Positions 1 through 13,250 of a stretch of DNA of 64,000 nucleotides are shown one piece after another. The notes under the pieces are model-generated. The model saw only the letters and a list, made by a program, of their open reading frames with translations. It was not told the origin of the DNA and made no database searches. Source of the stretch: Trogon surrucura (taxonomy: Eukaryota; Chordata; Aves; Trogoniformes; Trogonidae); NCBI GenBank assembly GCA_020746105.1, contig CM036617.1:43801898-43865897 (forward strand), written 5' to 3'. Each line of letters starts with the position of its first letter. Position 1 is the stretch's first letter. The position numbers and the translations under genes are program-made.

Positions 1-2367
1 TGAGTCATCCCAAATTCATGGAGTGACTGTAGTGTGCGTAGTATGGAAACAGAGCAGGTATTTATCCTCCCCATTAATTCTCAGCACATCTCTCAATGGC
101 ACTCTACTTATATCTTACATTAATGTAAAAATGCCTTTGTGTTACTGGAGAGATGGCTGTGTAAAACAGTCAGAAAAGCATGCTGTCTAGTGACTGGAAA
201 CTATACAAAAAAATTTTCTGTGAGTTTTTGGTACCCAAGTCATGCAACTGAAGACTCCTTAAAAAAAATAAATCCTGCTTATCCAAAAGTTAAACAACTT
301 TCTTCAAATGTTTTATCCTATTCTTGCATATTACAAAGCTGTAATGACTTTTTTATTCCTTAATAATCATAACTAATATAAATTTCAATTCAATAATGAT
401 ATTTCTATTGCATATGAAATGGAATTTTAATCCATATATTTGTAACTAATTTCTTCATTATTTCATTATGAATTATACTGTATCATTATGCCTTCACAAA
501 ATTATTGATGGTCACTTTGTTGTACAGCTTTTCTTCCATGAGTTTTAATCAGGTGCCAACATTTTTTTCTGTGGTTTGATCTCAAACCAGAGATTAAGCA
601 ATATTTTGTACCTTTTAACTCCCTGTATCATAAGAGCAAAGTCACTTGGGAAGAAAAAAATGAGGAGGTCAACCAGTCCATGTAGTTACTAATGACAAAT
701 TGCCCTTTATCTTGCACTTTATCCTGTTATCCTCAAAATTTATTCCGAGATATCATAGGTGAGGAGATTTCAATCACTTTTAGTCCAAATTAATTCCAGA
801 GCATAATATGCCTAATTGCCGTTTTTCTCTATAATCAAGCCTAATTATTTCCCTTTTAGTCCTATTTTCTTCTTTCAGCTAGACTCAATCATATGGTGAA
901 TCTCAAAGTAATTTTCCCAGTGTTTGTTGCTGGCCCCCAATACTTCTACTGGTATAATTTATTGATGCTTTTTCTATTCTAAAGAATCGCTCATATGAGA
1001 GCTATGCATGGGTTTAATTCTTGAAAGGATTTGGGATATATTCCACTTGAACTTTAGCTCTCAGAGAGAACACAAATCTGATTACTTGGACACAGTGTAG
1101 AACTCCACAATTTTCACCAGGTTTTCGAGGGACTGAATGTAGTACATGGCTTGCTGAAATGTTTACATATCAGGTTTTTTTTTCTGAAACTTGTCGAAGT
1201 CTTACACTGCTGTATCAGAAGTCATTTTTGATAGTATGAATCCTTTCCATATCTCATCTATAAATATATATGTTTCCTGTTGGGTAGTTTCCTGAAAGGT
1301 TAAATGTAGCTGAATGTCTCTTCTGACAGATTTCCAAGTTGGCCAGTGCTTTGAGGAGGGTCTGCTTAGCAACTTTAAAATGGTGAGCTTAAAAAAAAAA
1401 TGAAAAAGTTTTTGTAAACTTGCAACCATTCTTTTCAAAAACATTGATTTCATAGACTGACTAAGGACTAGTAAGTACTAAAGAAATATAATTTTTTAAA
1501 AGCAGAATGAGACAGATTAGAAATGTAGGAGGCTATTAGACAAATCAGTATTCTGCCTATAGTGACCTTGCAGATCAAGTGCTTTCCTTCAGATTTACTC
1601 TCAGCATAGGAATCCCATGTTTTTTGAGGCCTCAAAAAATCAACCCAGTGCTCTCTGATTCAGTAGGGAAAAAATTGTCAGCTGTTACATTTGAGAATTC
1701 TTGTTTCTTCTTACCCTCTCACTGCCCACAGTTCTTTGGTTTCATGGAAAATGTTCTTTCTCCTTCCAGGGTTTCTAATGTGTTGGTCTTGATGACACCA
1801 GGAGACAGTCATTAAAAAAAAAAAAAAAAACAGCAATGAAATTGTGAACTGCACATAAAGACAATCATCACCTGTGAGAGCATCACATCTCTCCATACCT
1901 TGTCTTCCCATAATATTTCTGAGTTCAGGAAATATTACTGGTGAGACACATAAGCCAAAAAGAAATGTTTGCCTTACTCTGACAAAACACGTAAACTCAC
2001 ACACTTTAAAGAAAATACTAAATATCCGACAGCGAAACTAAAGTTTGCACAATTAATATTTGAAGACACATCTGTACAGCGATACACAGTCCCCTGCAGA
2101 ATACATAGGTGGTTCCAAACAAGCTGGACTTTAAAACTGTAAGAAATATTATTCTCTCGACATAGCAGCCTGGCTGAGGAGCAGTAGATCTGTGAACTTA
2201 AAACGTATCAGTGTGCTAACAGTGCATTTGCAGTAGGCTAGCATGGCCATACTACTTTTTGATCTCTACTTCTACATCTGCATGATAATGCTTTGACAAA
2301 CCTGTTCAACAGAGAGTTGTTGCATATGTTAAGAAGGAATTGCACTGTTTCTCACAAGTTTATTGCA
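1..2367. other. Unique AT-rich sequence, no gene recognised
   Basis: I see no gene or named repeat here. Short open frames are scattered on both strands but lack domains and repeat similarity, and they are no longer than chance gives in AT-rich DNA. The only low-complexity tract of note is a poly-A run of about 17 at 1814-1830. Confidence 0.6.
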
Positions 2368-3197
2368 AATCACAGAATCACAGAATCACAGAATCAATCA
2401 CAGAATAGCAGGGGTTGGAAGGGACCTCAAAAGGTAGTCTAGTCTAATCTTCCTGCCAGAGCAGGAGTAGGGTCACACAGGAATGCATCCAGGCTGATTT
2501 AATGTCTCCAGAGTGGGAGACTCCACAACGTCTCTGGGCAGTCCATTACAGTGCTCTGTCACGCTCACAGGGAAAAAGTTTTTTCTAATATTTTTGTGGA
2601 ACCTCTTATGTTCCAGCTTGCATCTGTTGCCCCTTGACCTATCATTGGACATCGCTGAGAAGAACCTGGCTCCGTCCTCCTGACACTCACCCTTGATATA
2701 TTTATAAACATGAATGAGGTCACCCCTCAGCCTCCTCTTCTCCAAGCTAAAAAGATCCAGTTCCTTCAGCCTTTCCTCATAAGGGAGATGTTCCACTCCC
2801 TTAATCAACTTTGTGGCTCTGTGATGGACTCCCTCAAGCAGTTCCCTGTCTCTCTTGAACTGGGGGGCCCAGAACTGAACACAATATCCCAGATGTGGCT
2901 TCACCAGGGCAAAGTAGAGTGGGAGGAGAATGTCTTTTGACCTACAAACCACATGCCTTCTAATACATCCCAGGATGCCATTGGCCTTCTTGGCCATGAG
3001 GGCACAGTGCTGGCTCATGGTCATTCTGCTGTCCAACAGGACACCCAGGTCCCTTTCTCCTATGCTACTCTCCAACAGGGCAGTCCCCAACCTATACTGG
3101 CACATGGGGCTGTTTTTTCCCAAGTGCAAAACTCTACACTTGCCCTTGTTATAGTTCATTAAATTTGTCCCTGTCCAACTCTCCAGCCTGTCCAGGT
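2368..3197 (-). mobile_element. CR1 LINE, 5'-truncated (3' end of ORF2 plus 3' UTR)
   Basis: The left end is the CR1 3' terminus on the minus strand: three copies of a CACAGAAT-type unit, then the conserved stretch beginning GGGGTTGGAAGGGACCTC. Homology to the CR1 copies at 17-20 kb and 60-63 kb runs to the counterpart of the DLDRLE motif after the reverse transcriptase and stops at about 3197. The 5' truncation is typical of target-primed reverse transcription. The copy is relatively young, because its reading frame is open for most of its length. Confidence 0.95.
2473..3197 (-). pseudogene. CR1 ORF2 C-terminal fragment
   Basis: Minus-strand open frame matching the C-terminal part of CR1 ORF2 downstream of the catalytic reverse transcriptase core. 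Visible conserved blocks in order are [51 protein letters not shown] and [17 protein letters not shown]. The same blocks occur in the longer copies in this window. Endonuclease and RT catalytic motifs are absent through 5' truncation, so the fragment cannot support transposition. The open frame runs on into flanking sequence up to 3270, so its first residues are not CR1. Near the end it departs from the usual C-terminus (TFKT..DAFL) and stops early. Confidence 0.9.
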
Positions 3198-6100
3198 TGA
3201 AATACACATGTTCCAATTCATACACTGATATTTTGTAGAGAGTTCCAAAGCCTTGGAACAATGTAAACACAAATGATTCAGGTTTACTTAATAGTAGTAG
3301 TCACCTTAACTTTAAATAATTCAACTGTTGGTTTTTTTTTTTTTTGGCATTATATCTCAATTTTGTATTATGAGCTGGAATGGAGAAGTGGTCTTTTAAT
3401 TATCATCTGAGGAAGTACATGGACCCTTTCATACAATTTCATGTTTTATGTACTTTTGAAATGTTATGAGCTGCCAAAAGCTAAAGAAATTTTCTAATTG
3501 CAACATGAAACTATGGCATGGTCTAACAATTATACAAAAGTACTTTTGTTAATAGACTCTTTCCAACATTATGTATAAACAACAGTGGCAAATATCTTTT
3601 ATTAATGCTTCACTACTAATCCATCAGCTTTAACTAAGTCTCAGATGACCAAAACTCTCAAGATTTCATCCAGTACCCTGCCTTAGCTTACATGCTTCAA
3701 CAATTTTATTATGTTAGCTTTCTTTCTATATAGGTAATGCACAGATAAACTGATCCACTGGGGTGCTGCCTTGTCTTCAATATTCAGTAGATTAAATGAA
3801 ATCCCAGTCTGAGTAAAATGAAAAAAAAAAAAAAGTAGTAATGACAAACACGTATAAAACATAAAGAAAATGGTATTGTACAACACAAGGGAGAACCAAA
3901 TGCAGTTTCAGTATTTGATAATTTCCTCCAAGTTAAATTATATCCAAGAATTTTATATGAAAGGCATATATTTTTACCAATATGAAAGTAAATTGAATTT
4001 ACTTTCTAAGCAAATTGCTGCAGGGAGGAAAGAGGATAGAAATGTGATTTTTTAGGAATCCAAGTTTCAGTCAGTGTTATCAACTGAACAAAAGTGATAG
4101 GTACAGGGAAATTTCATTTCAGATCTCACCATGTGTGACTGATCAACAAATCACTAAACCAGAATAACACTTGGAAGAGTTGGGCACAGGCAATGTGCTC
4201 ATGAAGCTCAGGAGTGAATGTAAGGAATAATAAGAAAGCTAATAAACCATGGGGTGACTTGTTTAAAACAAGGGCTTGTTTAAAATAAAGGGCTATGTCA
4301 GTTGAGTGGATTATTTGTCACTGTTCTGTTTTTTTTAATTGACCTTCCTTGGTTTAATCAAGAGGTGTAAATGTCTTCCCAAGGTAGTCAGACCAGCATG
4401 GGGGAAGTGCTCAGCCCAACTTAAGAGTATAAAAATTGAGCAACCAACAAAGCAAACTTTGAAGAGAGCAGTGGGCTTGAGCTCACTTCAACTGTGTATT
4501 CCTTACTATTAACCAAGGAGATGCAATGTCATGACGGTGAGCATACAGGGACTTCACTCTGTTAACCCTTCACTCTGTTAACTTCCTTATTACAATCTAG
4601 AGCTGAAGTGTCAAGATCTTGCAGTCATCTGCAAGGTAGATGAAAACTTAAAAAAAAAAAAAAAATTAAATATCCCTGCTTTCCTCTCTTCCATAAAAAA
4701 AAAAAAAAATCACGAATAAATAAATAAATAAATATGTAATCAACCAATATGAATATTTATATTTACAAACTACATAATGGGAAATAAGAAAATAAAAGCT
4801 TACATTTCAGTTTATCACTGGCTGCTCCCTATCTTTTTTTTTTAAGATGAAAAATGAGAGATGCAACTGCAGAAAGCTGTTTTCCCTACAGTAGCAGGAC
4901 TGTGAAATCAATTTCTCTCTTTTTCATGCATAAGAAACTTCTTTGCACCTTCCCTACAGTATAATTCTATGGTTTGTATGTGTGGAGGAGTCTGTGAGAA
5001 AATTTTCATGTACAAGTTCTCAAACAATAGACTATGTAAGAATTACATGTGTAAAATAATGCACTAGCTAACATAGCTCAGAATTGAGGGTAACCCACAG
5101 TCGTTGACCTCTTTTCATCTCTGGGACAAAATTAATTGTGGCCCATATGTTTTTACAATGATAGACTTCCTATGGGAAATTATTTCCTACTATTCTTTGT
5201 ACACATAGTTTCAAGTATCCTGCAGTGCTACAGGAAAAAAGAAAACTGGAGTTCACAGCGAGATCACAAGGTAATACTCAATAGATTGATTTCCTTGACA
5301 TTTTGAGTCCTCTCATACGTTATGTTTAAAAGATCTACTCTCTCAAGCACAATAGTGCCTCAGACATTATTCTCTTTTCTTTTGGAGCAATCAGGGCCTG
5401 ATACTTAATTTGAAAAAGAAGTATATTTCCTCTTTTAGAGAAAAGCAACCTAGAAAGGTAAATATTTTAATCTTCTGGCTAGGTATTCTGTATGCTGTGA
5501 GCAGAAAGGCTTTAACTATAGTCTTTAAAATGGAAACAAAAAAAAAAACCCATTCCTTTTCCTAAATCACTGACATATGTTTAAATGCTCTTAAAAATCG
5601 TATGGCCATCTCATGGGCCAAAGTTACACATTCTGTAAAACTGCATTTATTTTTAGTAGTTTTTAATTAAATTTATCTCAGTACAGCTAATAAAAAAAAA
5701 CCAGATACACAGAAGAATAACAGGTAGAAAGATAGAAAATGTGACATTTGTCTACCTCTAGTCTCTTCATCCCTGGTAAATGTAAACACTATCCCTTTAT
5801 TATGATCCTACTCACTTTCCTGAAAAGTGGTCTAGGGACAAATTTAGTTACCTAGGATCGCTCTGAATTACACAGTGCTGTGGGCTGAAGGAGACTGATT
5901 TTTTACTAAGACATAGCAGTGGCATCCCTGCTTGTGCAGGATTTGGAGTTATTGAGATATTTATGCATACATCCACACTTGAACTAGTGGAGAAACAGAA
6001 ACTTCAAGCACTTGAGACTGTGTTGCTACTTCCATTGGGCCTCTGCCAAGAGTGACACAGCACTCTTATAGCTGGGGAATCCTGCTATGACTGGAGCTGA

Positions 6101-6640
6101 AAGAGACATTTGTGCTTTGGGCAGTGCAACTCCTGCTAAATCTAGCTCCTAGGAATAAATCTTTACTGTATGACATGACCTTTGTCAGGTTCATCACAGC
6201 TATGGCAACTCTTTTTTTGGTAATAATTCCTTCTCTCTTTTAAAGTCTAGCTTTGAGGTACTGCACTTCGGTTTTGAAGAGGAATAAATAGCACTGTGTA
6301 TTTCACAAGCTGACAACTTTCAAGTTAAAAGTTTCACATATCTTTCACGTGCACTATGCATGAAGGTTCTAATTAATATCTTCTAATTTTGGGATGTAAA
6401 AACTGGAATTATAGTCTAAGTTAGGTGTTGCCCTTTGCTCTATTGTCAATAAAAATAGTGAGCAGCCTGACAGGTTGATTCATTTCATACACCCATGATC
6501 TGAGGTGAAGTTGCCCTTTGGAAATGCTGTTTCTCAACCATCAGTAATGATAATGAAAGCTCAGATTTTGAGTATAGATTATACGTTTTAACAATATGTG
6601 CTTAAAATACTGTGAGCTGAATATTGGATTGTACATTGTG
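3198..6640. other. Unique AT-rich sequence with simple repeats
   Basis: No gene recognised. Contains poly-A at about 3823-3836, 4650-4665 and 4695-4709, an (AAAT)n microsatellite at 4715-4734, and an imperfect 16-bp tandem duplication (CTTCACTCTGTTAAC unit) at about 4552-4583. Open frames here are short and featureless. Confidence 0.6.
4695..4734. repeat. Poly-A plus (AAAT)n microsatellite
   Basis: A 15-base A run is followed, after a five-base gap, by five tandem AATA units. Read directly from sequence. Confidence 0.9.
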
Positions 6641-6879
6641 ATAGGACAAAGGATAATGGTTTCAAAGGGAAAGAGAGTAGATTTAAATTAGGAAGTAGGA
6701 AGAAATTGTTTACTGCGAGGGTAAAGAAAGTTGCCCAGAAAGGCTGTGAATGCCCACTCCCTGGAAATGTTCAAGTCCAGGCTGGATGAGAATTTGATCA
6801 TCCTGGTCCCTACCCATGGCGGGGGGGTTGATCTAGATGATCTTTAAACATTCCTCCCAACTCAAACCATTCTCTGATT
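6641..6879 (+). mobile_element. CR1 3' end, older subfamily
   Basis: Plus-strand CR1 terminus. The counterpart of the ORF2 C-terminus (GACAAAGGATAATGG, then AGGAAGAAATTGTTTAC and TTGCCCAGAAAGGCTGTG) is followed by the 3' UTR (GGTTGATCTAGATGATCTTTAAA) and a decayed terminal ATTCTCTGATT. The wording of the UTR differs from the young copies (CCTACCCATGGCGGGG), so this is a different and more diverged subfamily. It is heavily 5'-truncated and has no coding capacity. Confidence 0.88.
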
Positions 6880-7159
6880 AAATATGAACCCAGTAAAGAT
6901 TTATTCCCACAGTTACACTGGGAAGTTTAAAAGACTTTATGAGTGGAGATTTTGGGTGTGTTTTATTTCTTAAATTGCATTAAATCTAGTAAGCTATCTT
7001 TAATGTTAGACAGCAAAAAACATTTAAGAAAAAAATATAATAAATGAAAGAAGTTGAGAATCACCTTTTGTCTGATATGCTTTGATACATTCCTTTAATT
7101 TCTGGCAGTCTTGGACAACACCAAGCAACTATATTTTTGATTGCTGTGGCAGGTGCATT
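6880..7159. other. Short unique stretch
   Basis: AT-rich sequence between two CR1 fragments, with nothing recognised. Confidence 0.5.
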
Positions 7160-7433
7160 CACAGTATCACAGTATCACAGTATGCTAGGGGTTGGAAGGG
7201 ACCTCAAAAGATCATCTAGTCCAATTCCCCTGTCAGAGCAGGAACACCTAGATGATGTTACACAGGAAGGCGTCCAGGCGGGTTTTGAATGTCTCCAGAG
7301 AAGGAGACTCCACAACCTCCCTGGGCAACCTGTTCCAGTGCTCTGTCAACCTCACTGAGAGGAAGTTTCTTCTCAAATTTAAGTGGAACCTCTTGTGTTC
7401 CAGCTTGATTCCATTACCCCTTGTCCTATCATT
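7160..7433 (-). mobile_element. CR1 3' end, truncated
   Basis: Minus-strand CR1 terminus starting with three CACAGTAT units, followed by GGGGTTGGAAGGGACCTCAAAAGATCATCTAGTCC and the antisense of the ORF2 C-terminus. Similarity to other copies ends at about 7433, where an LTR-like block begins. The break is either the original 5' truncation or the edge of a later insertion. Confidence 0.93.
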
Positions 7434-7930
7434 CCTCTTAGTCTGGGATGCCTCCCCTCACAGCAGTTGCCAGGCAGATTTCTCAGAAACTGCTAGAAGT
7501 TTCTGGTTGGTCTGCACCTAGCCCACCAGCAGAGGCATACACTCAAGAAGCTGGCTGGTAGCCAATGGGAGGCGGCTATGACCTTGATCGACCACAGCTC
7601 ACATCCAACTGAACTTTAAAATAGGGTCCTGCTGGGGCCATGTGTGAACAAGTCTCTTTGGAGCAGCAGGTCCTGCAGTTAGGGCACAGCCTCGCCTTTG
7701 GTTTGGGATGCTGGCCAGGGTAACTCCTCAAGGTTGAGAGTCCTCGTCTTTAAACGGGTGAGTGCGTGTGCAATCCAGATAGGTATTCTAAGCTTAAGAA
7801 CTGGGCGTAGTGTAGAAACTGTTCTTTTCAACTGATATCAGAACTCATAAATTTGTGGGAGTTTTAATTTCTTAATAAATTCAGTTTAATTACGCTTGTG
7901 GATGAACTGAGAATGGGAGCACTCCTCACA
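7434..7930 (+). mobile_element. LTR-like block, probable solo ERV LTR (boundaries uncertain)
   Basis: This 0.5-kb block is unlike the surrounding AT-rich DNA. It has a TTTAAAATAGGG promoter-like motif near 7615, an AATAAA signal near 7874 and a right edge CTCCTCACA that suits a retroviral LTR terminus ending in CA. I could not find a convincing TG start or a target-site duplication, so the family and the left boundary are unresolved. It abuts the truncated edge of a CR1. Confidence 0.42.
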
Positions 7931-10900
7931 GTCACTTAACAAAAGGTGCGAAATTGGTGAGGAAAGGGATCAGAACCAGAAAGAAAGGTCAGGATGTGAA
8001 AGAGTTAATTATTCTCATTCTTTTACCCTCTGATAGTAGAAGCACAAAATTGCAACCTGCTTTCCTTTTCTTTTGACCACACCATTAGACCAGACCACCT
8101 TGAGTTTTCTGATCGCTCAATAGATCATTCTTTACTTTGTCCATTTAACAAAAAACGAAACCAAAAAAACAACAAAAAAAATCGAGGGAAGTATTGATGA
8201 CTGTGTTCCAAGTTCTTCTCCCTCCAGTGATTTCTTAAAATTGTCAGAAATCTTCCTAGTATACACATTTACAGCCACCAAAATATTACTTGCAATTAAC
8301 TAAGTAGAGGTAAGGCCACTAATGTTTCTCTTTGGATAGTTAATATCACAGATTTGTAGTTTCTGACTTTTTTAATATTACCTTTTATTTATTTTTTCAT
8401 ACCAGCATGAGCATGTCAATGATGTTCACAGGTACTGTTCTTTGTATGACTCTGTTATGGAGGAATGTCTGGCTAGAAAGTAAACTTGTTCTGTAGGCTT
8501 GATCTTTTTTATTGCTCTTTTCTGAAATACAGATGTTTCCAGCTCTGTCTCTTATTCCTGAAGACTTCTTTTCTCTTCCTATTTCTGTACCATAGATTTA
8601 TAACTTGCCAAATGGCAAAGCAAATCTAGCTTCCTACTAACCTTTCCTTAATAAAAGATTTGCTTCCTCAGGCATCTCTAGCATTTATAGTATTCACATA
8701 TACATCTTTATCAGGTTAACAGAGCTATTCAGAATATTTCAGGTACTGCTGGCCCATTACAAGTAGAACCACTTAGTATCTAGCGACTCATCTTCATCAT
8801 GTAGAATTTTTGACCACCAGCTGATATTTTTATAGGTGAAACTGATTAAGAGTCATACATTTCTAAATCATATTAAACTGTGATTACATGACAGTATACG
8901 GAATCTGCCAGTCAGCATGTATGCAAAATACCCTGTGTTTATTTCAGAATCCTGTAAATAAGCCAGAGGCAGAAGAATGTAGTACTTTGGTGTGATCGGC
9001 GAAATTAAAATATTGCAGCTGTTGAAAAATTTGAACTCCATTTGACTGTTGAAAGAGTATTTGTTCATTAATTGAACTCAGGTGATAAGCAAAACACTTG
9101 AATTTCCAGGAAAAACAGCTTGAAAAAGTGAAGTAGATGGTTTCCATACTAACCACCTTTAGAAATTCTACCTCTGTTGTGGAACAAGACAACTAATATT
9201 AAAATAAATGCTTCCACTTTCCTTCAGCCACTTGCAGTCTGTAGGTTGTGAAACATCTGAAAATTATGTAGTTTTATTTAATTTTTTTCATGCAATGCAG
9301 TTCTTTTCCGAATTTTCTCAAGAACATGTATTTTAGCAGACTTGTCTTTTCATCTTTTCTTAATATTGGACAAAATCTTTTACACAATGCCCTCCTTCTG
9401 CCCCCCTTCACTTCACATATTCTTAACAATGTGTTTATGCCTAATCCCACTAAAGAATGTGTATTTATCCATGCAGTCACATGAATTAAAAAAAAAACAA
9501 CAAAAAAAAAGTAGTGCTATAGGGAGTCCGTTACGTTCTCTCCTTGGGAGACCATAAACCAACCCTAAATTTGCCTTCTATTGTTGTGGGTGGATGTAAA
9601 ACCATTTTCCTTCTCTGTATCTTTGTCACTGCAAACAACACTTTTCTTATTCCTTTTATGACTATCACATTGGACGTGGGACTTGGAAACATCTGATTCC
9701 TTAAATTTCTATGCTCAAATACAAAAGCCAGGTCACTCACGTCCACATTTATCAAAGTTACATAGGCATCTTATGCTCATCTATGTGTGAAATATATCCG
9801 TGTAGATGTACATATTTGAACTAGAGAGTTCTAAGAGTTCTGCCTTATTTTTCTCCATGAGACAGCATGCAAAATATGGAGTTTCTTTTAGTTATGAAAC
9901 TGTTATATCTACACCTCTATTCCTATTTCAGACAGAGCTGGAAAAGGACATACAATTTCAAAATTTCACATGAGATGTAAAGTTTAGCAGTAAATTTAGA
10001 CATGTATATTTATAATAATAACTACTGTTAATAAAACATTTATATGTAACCAGTTCAGCATTACAAATACTGATCACTCTGAGTTGTATCAGTTGTACTT
10101 CCTCTGATCCTTCCTCCTTTATCTCTGTAGCTGAGCAGTGGTCTCAAGTCTCAGCACATACCAGAACAACTAAGGAGTACTCTTAACAGCAGTATTAGCA
10201 TCTTTCTAGGCAAGTTCTATGAAAATTTTATCTAAAGACCTATTGCTGAAGAAATAGTGTGTATGAGTTGGACCAGCCCTACCCTGAGTGTGACTTGACT
10301 TGCCATATGTTTGTGCAAGATTTGCTGTGACTAATTCTACTGAATTAAAATAATTAGATGTTTCTCAAATACTGAAGCTACTTCACACCCACCTGTAAAC
10401 ATGCTAACCTATGAAATGACACATTCTGTTTCTCAGGCTTTGTAATTTAGTCCTTGATTCTGCAAGGCCATGGAGGCAATGCTGCCACAAGCTGTTTCAA
10501 GTCTTTATTCCAAAGACCATACACATTTCCACTTGCCTGCTGTTTCAATTTATTCTAATCGGACGTGAAATCTTAAATACAAAGATGATCACAGATGATA
10601 AAGACACAAAAGAATGTCTTTTGCACTTTATAGCTTTCAAAGTTCCACTCTGTACAGTAGCAAAATTACAAATTTATAAGACAAAAGTTTTAACTTTGCA
10701 GTCACATGGGCTTTATCAAAATTTGTCTGAAAAAAACCCCAGCAGAATAAAATGAAACTGTGAGTAACTGCATCCGCCTCCTAAATTATGTCAAACTAAC
10801 ATCTGCCACACAAAGATGACAATTCCCTCTTTACTGTAGTGAAAGCAAAGAATTTTTCAAAGAACAAAAAGTCTTTGCAGAATCTGCATTAAAATCTTAT

Positions 10901-12165
10901 ACTGTCACATGTATGCAACCTGGAATGTCTTGCAGAATAATTTTTGACTTAATTGGAAGAGGAAAATGAGTTTATTTTCTTATTTTTCCAAGCTTAACCA
11001 TAATAATAAAGCAATAATAAAACTACATAGGTCTGTAGCAATTTGAGAAGAGAAAAATACCTTATTGTAGATAAGAGCTGGGCAAATAACCAAGGACTAC
11101 AAACTTTTCTGAAATTTTAATATAATAATCCTTTTAGCATGGTAACTATGAATCAGAAAGAATCTGAATAAAATTAAAATATCATACTTATCACCAGACT
11201 AGTATTTTTACTCATCTTCTTTTTATGCCTGCTGCATGTACATGTTTGAGAATATGTAAGCTGATACGTATTTACAATCACAAATATTCTGGCTACATGG
11301 AATGTGTGTCTGCAGCCTGTGGAGTGTATTCATCTCACAGTTTAAATTAGTACGGATGTTTGCTTTTTAAATTTATTTGAAAGTCTCTCCAGAATCATTT
11401 ATCAGTAATAATAACTTGTTTCCTAATCAGAGATGCTATTGAAAGCATAACCTTTTTAATTCTTCAACAGTCTGTTTGAAATTGAGGTATTATGAATATT
11501 ATCATGTTTGCTAGGTATTATTGAAATACCCTGTGGCTATTTCTACCTAACACAGACTAATAAAAATCATGAAACAAAATACTTTCTCAGAGATAAGACA
11601 GTGTCCCATGTAGTGATGTTTCATTTAACAGGAGCAAGAACTACTGAGGGTCTGGATTTCCAAGAGGAAAGGAACTATTTCCAATTTGCCACAGAGATCT
11701 GTGGAAGCTCTGTGTGAAGTAGCAGTCTGTGATTCTCTGTAACTTCCAAGGGACCACTGTATCACCCAAACACAAAGATTTTGTGTTGTCATTCTCTATT
11801 AAGTTTTGTTTGATTGCTGTAGGCTTCTGTCTTCTTCTGATCCTGTTTTGATAGCTAGAGTGAAGGTGTTGTGGTTTTCTCCTATAGAAATCCATTTTTG
11901 CTTTATCTACTTTGAGAGTAAAGAGATTTTTTTTTCCTTTCCCCCATAATGTTCATTTTTTAAAATATGAAATTCTGTTGCTAAGCAAATTCCTGACTAG
12001 ATTAATTTGCAGTCTTCTTAACAGTAAACAGTAATATTACCTCAGACTCAGTAAATTTTATTAACAGCTAAATAAGTCTCATTCAGAAGATTCTTTGAGG
12101 GCAATGAAGTCACTGGTTTGCTCCAGAACATCGCGATTCACTTAACTATTTTCACATGATTTGCT

Positions 12166-12230
12166 GGGGGGGGGGGGGAACCAACAAAAACCAAAACAAA
12201 CAAACAAACAAAAAAAACAAACAAAAAAAA
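12166..12230. repeat. G13 homopolymer followed by (CAAA)n
   Basis: Thirteen consecutive G at 12166-12178 are followed at once by an A/C-rich tract with several CAAA units up to about 12230. Read directly; strongly strand-asymmetric. Confidence 0.9.
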
Positions 12231-12636
12231 GCAATTAGGTTTCTCTCCCCAAAACAAATCAAAGAATGAGGAAAAAGACCTAAGGTGTCTGTTACATTAA
12301 AGCTTAGTTCCAGCGAGAGGAATTTCCAGGGAACCATGAATTGCTGAGGATTTCTTTCAAAAGCATTTATTACTTAGCACATCATTTTTCATTAGACCAA
12401 AATCAGCCATAAGCTTTACGAAAAGAATTATAGTGAAAGCGTCACTCAGCAATATATCTGGTTGATTTTCATATGAAGATGTCCATTTTAAAGTGTAAAT
12501 TTAGGCTCTGAATGGTAATCCAGACTCCCTGTTCCAATTTATAGTTTTAAAAGCTATCTGTCTGCAGTTCTGAAACTGGAAGTTACTTGGGCACAACTAT
12601 GAACAAAATTATCTAAAAACTCAAAAGAGGTAGTGT

Positions 12637-12641
12637 AAAAG
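12637..12641 (+). repeat. Target-site duplication, left copy (AAAAG)
   Basis: AAAAG directly abuts the TG start of the LTR at 12642 and is repeated directly after its CA end at 13251-13255. Confidence 0.75.
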
Positions 12642-12890
12642 TGTGAGGAACTAGCTAGATGTCTCAAACAAGCCAGAGCCACCTGCCTGGCACCTGTCTG
12701 AGTTTGTGTGGGGGTGACTCAGCGCTTTGCTGAGCCCCTGCCCCAGCCCTGCACCGGTGGAGCTGTGGGGGTGGACAGGGCTTGGAACTGTGGCTGCAAG
12801 AAACCGGGAGACGGAGAGGTAACACATCCTCCCTCAGAAGCCCCCATCATCCCCCAACCTCGTTCCCAGTCTGTGGTGAGAACTTGACTG

Positions 12891-12899
12891 TATAAAAGG
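12891..12899 (+). promoter_or_regulatory. LTR TATA box
   Basis: TATAAAAGG in the middle of the 12.6-13.25 kb LTR, about 260 bp before its AATAAA signal. A plausible core promoter by position; activity is not known. Confidence 0.55.
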
Positions 12900-13150
12900 C
12901 GATCACCCAGGGCAGTTTTGTGCTTTTCGCCCACCACTCAGAGATGGCTGTGAGTGCTGTGGTCGTCGCTGGATCCAGGGGTGGTGATCTTTCCTTTCTC
13001 TATCACTTTCCTCCTCTCTCTTTCTAGCTTTAGCAGGAAGCTATCTATGGCAAGGCCGGCTCGTTTTGCTTACTAATAACTTGTTGTTGTGAAGCATGTT
13101 GATTGCCTTGAGTGGGCAGTTGCAAATACCTCGTTGTCAGGTGATTGATA

Positions 13151-13156
13151 AATAAA
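13151..13156 (+). terminator. LTR polyadenylation signal AATAAA
   Basis: AATAAA about 95 bp before the CA end of the LTR, downstream of the TATA box as expected for the R region. Confidence 0.55.
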
Positions 13157-13250
13157 ACTGGTGCTCAAAGCCTTGGTGTAAATCACCTTAATCCTGGCCC
13201 GGGAATCGAGAACCTGAGTGAGTCAACGTCCTGAACTTTGGGACATGACA

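Larger units (their letters stand above)
7931..12641. other. Unique AT-rich sequence, no gene recognised
   Basis: About 4.7 kb without a recognisable gene or dispersed repeat. Low-complexity tracts include A-rich (CAAAAA)-type sequence at about 8151-8182, poly-A near 9487-9510 and the G-run with (CAAA)n listed separately. Open frames in this interval are under 90 codons and featureless. Confidence 0.55.
12642..13250 (+). mobile_element. Solo ERV LTR, 609 bp, with 5-bp TSD
   Basis: Begins TGTGAGGAAC and ends GGGACATGACA, giving TG...CA termini. A TATA box (TATAAAAGG) lies at 12891 and an AATAAA polyadenylation signal at 13151, in the order expected for a plus-strand LTR (U3-R-U5). The flanks carry a perfect AAAAG duplication. 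No gag, pol or env remains on either side, so this is a solo LTR left by LTR-LTR recombination. A 5-bp duplication fits ERVL-type elements, but I cannot assign the family. A CTCAGC/GCTGAG hairpin lies near 12718-12734. Confidence 0.82.
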
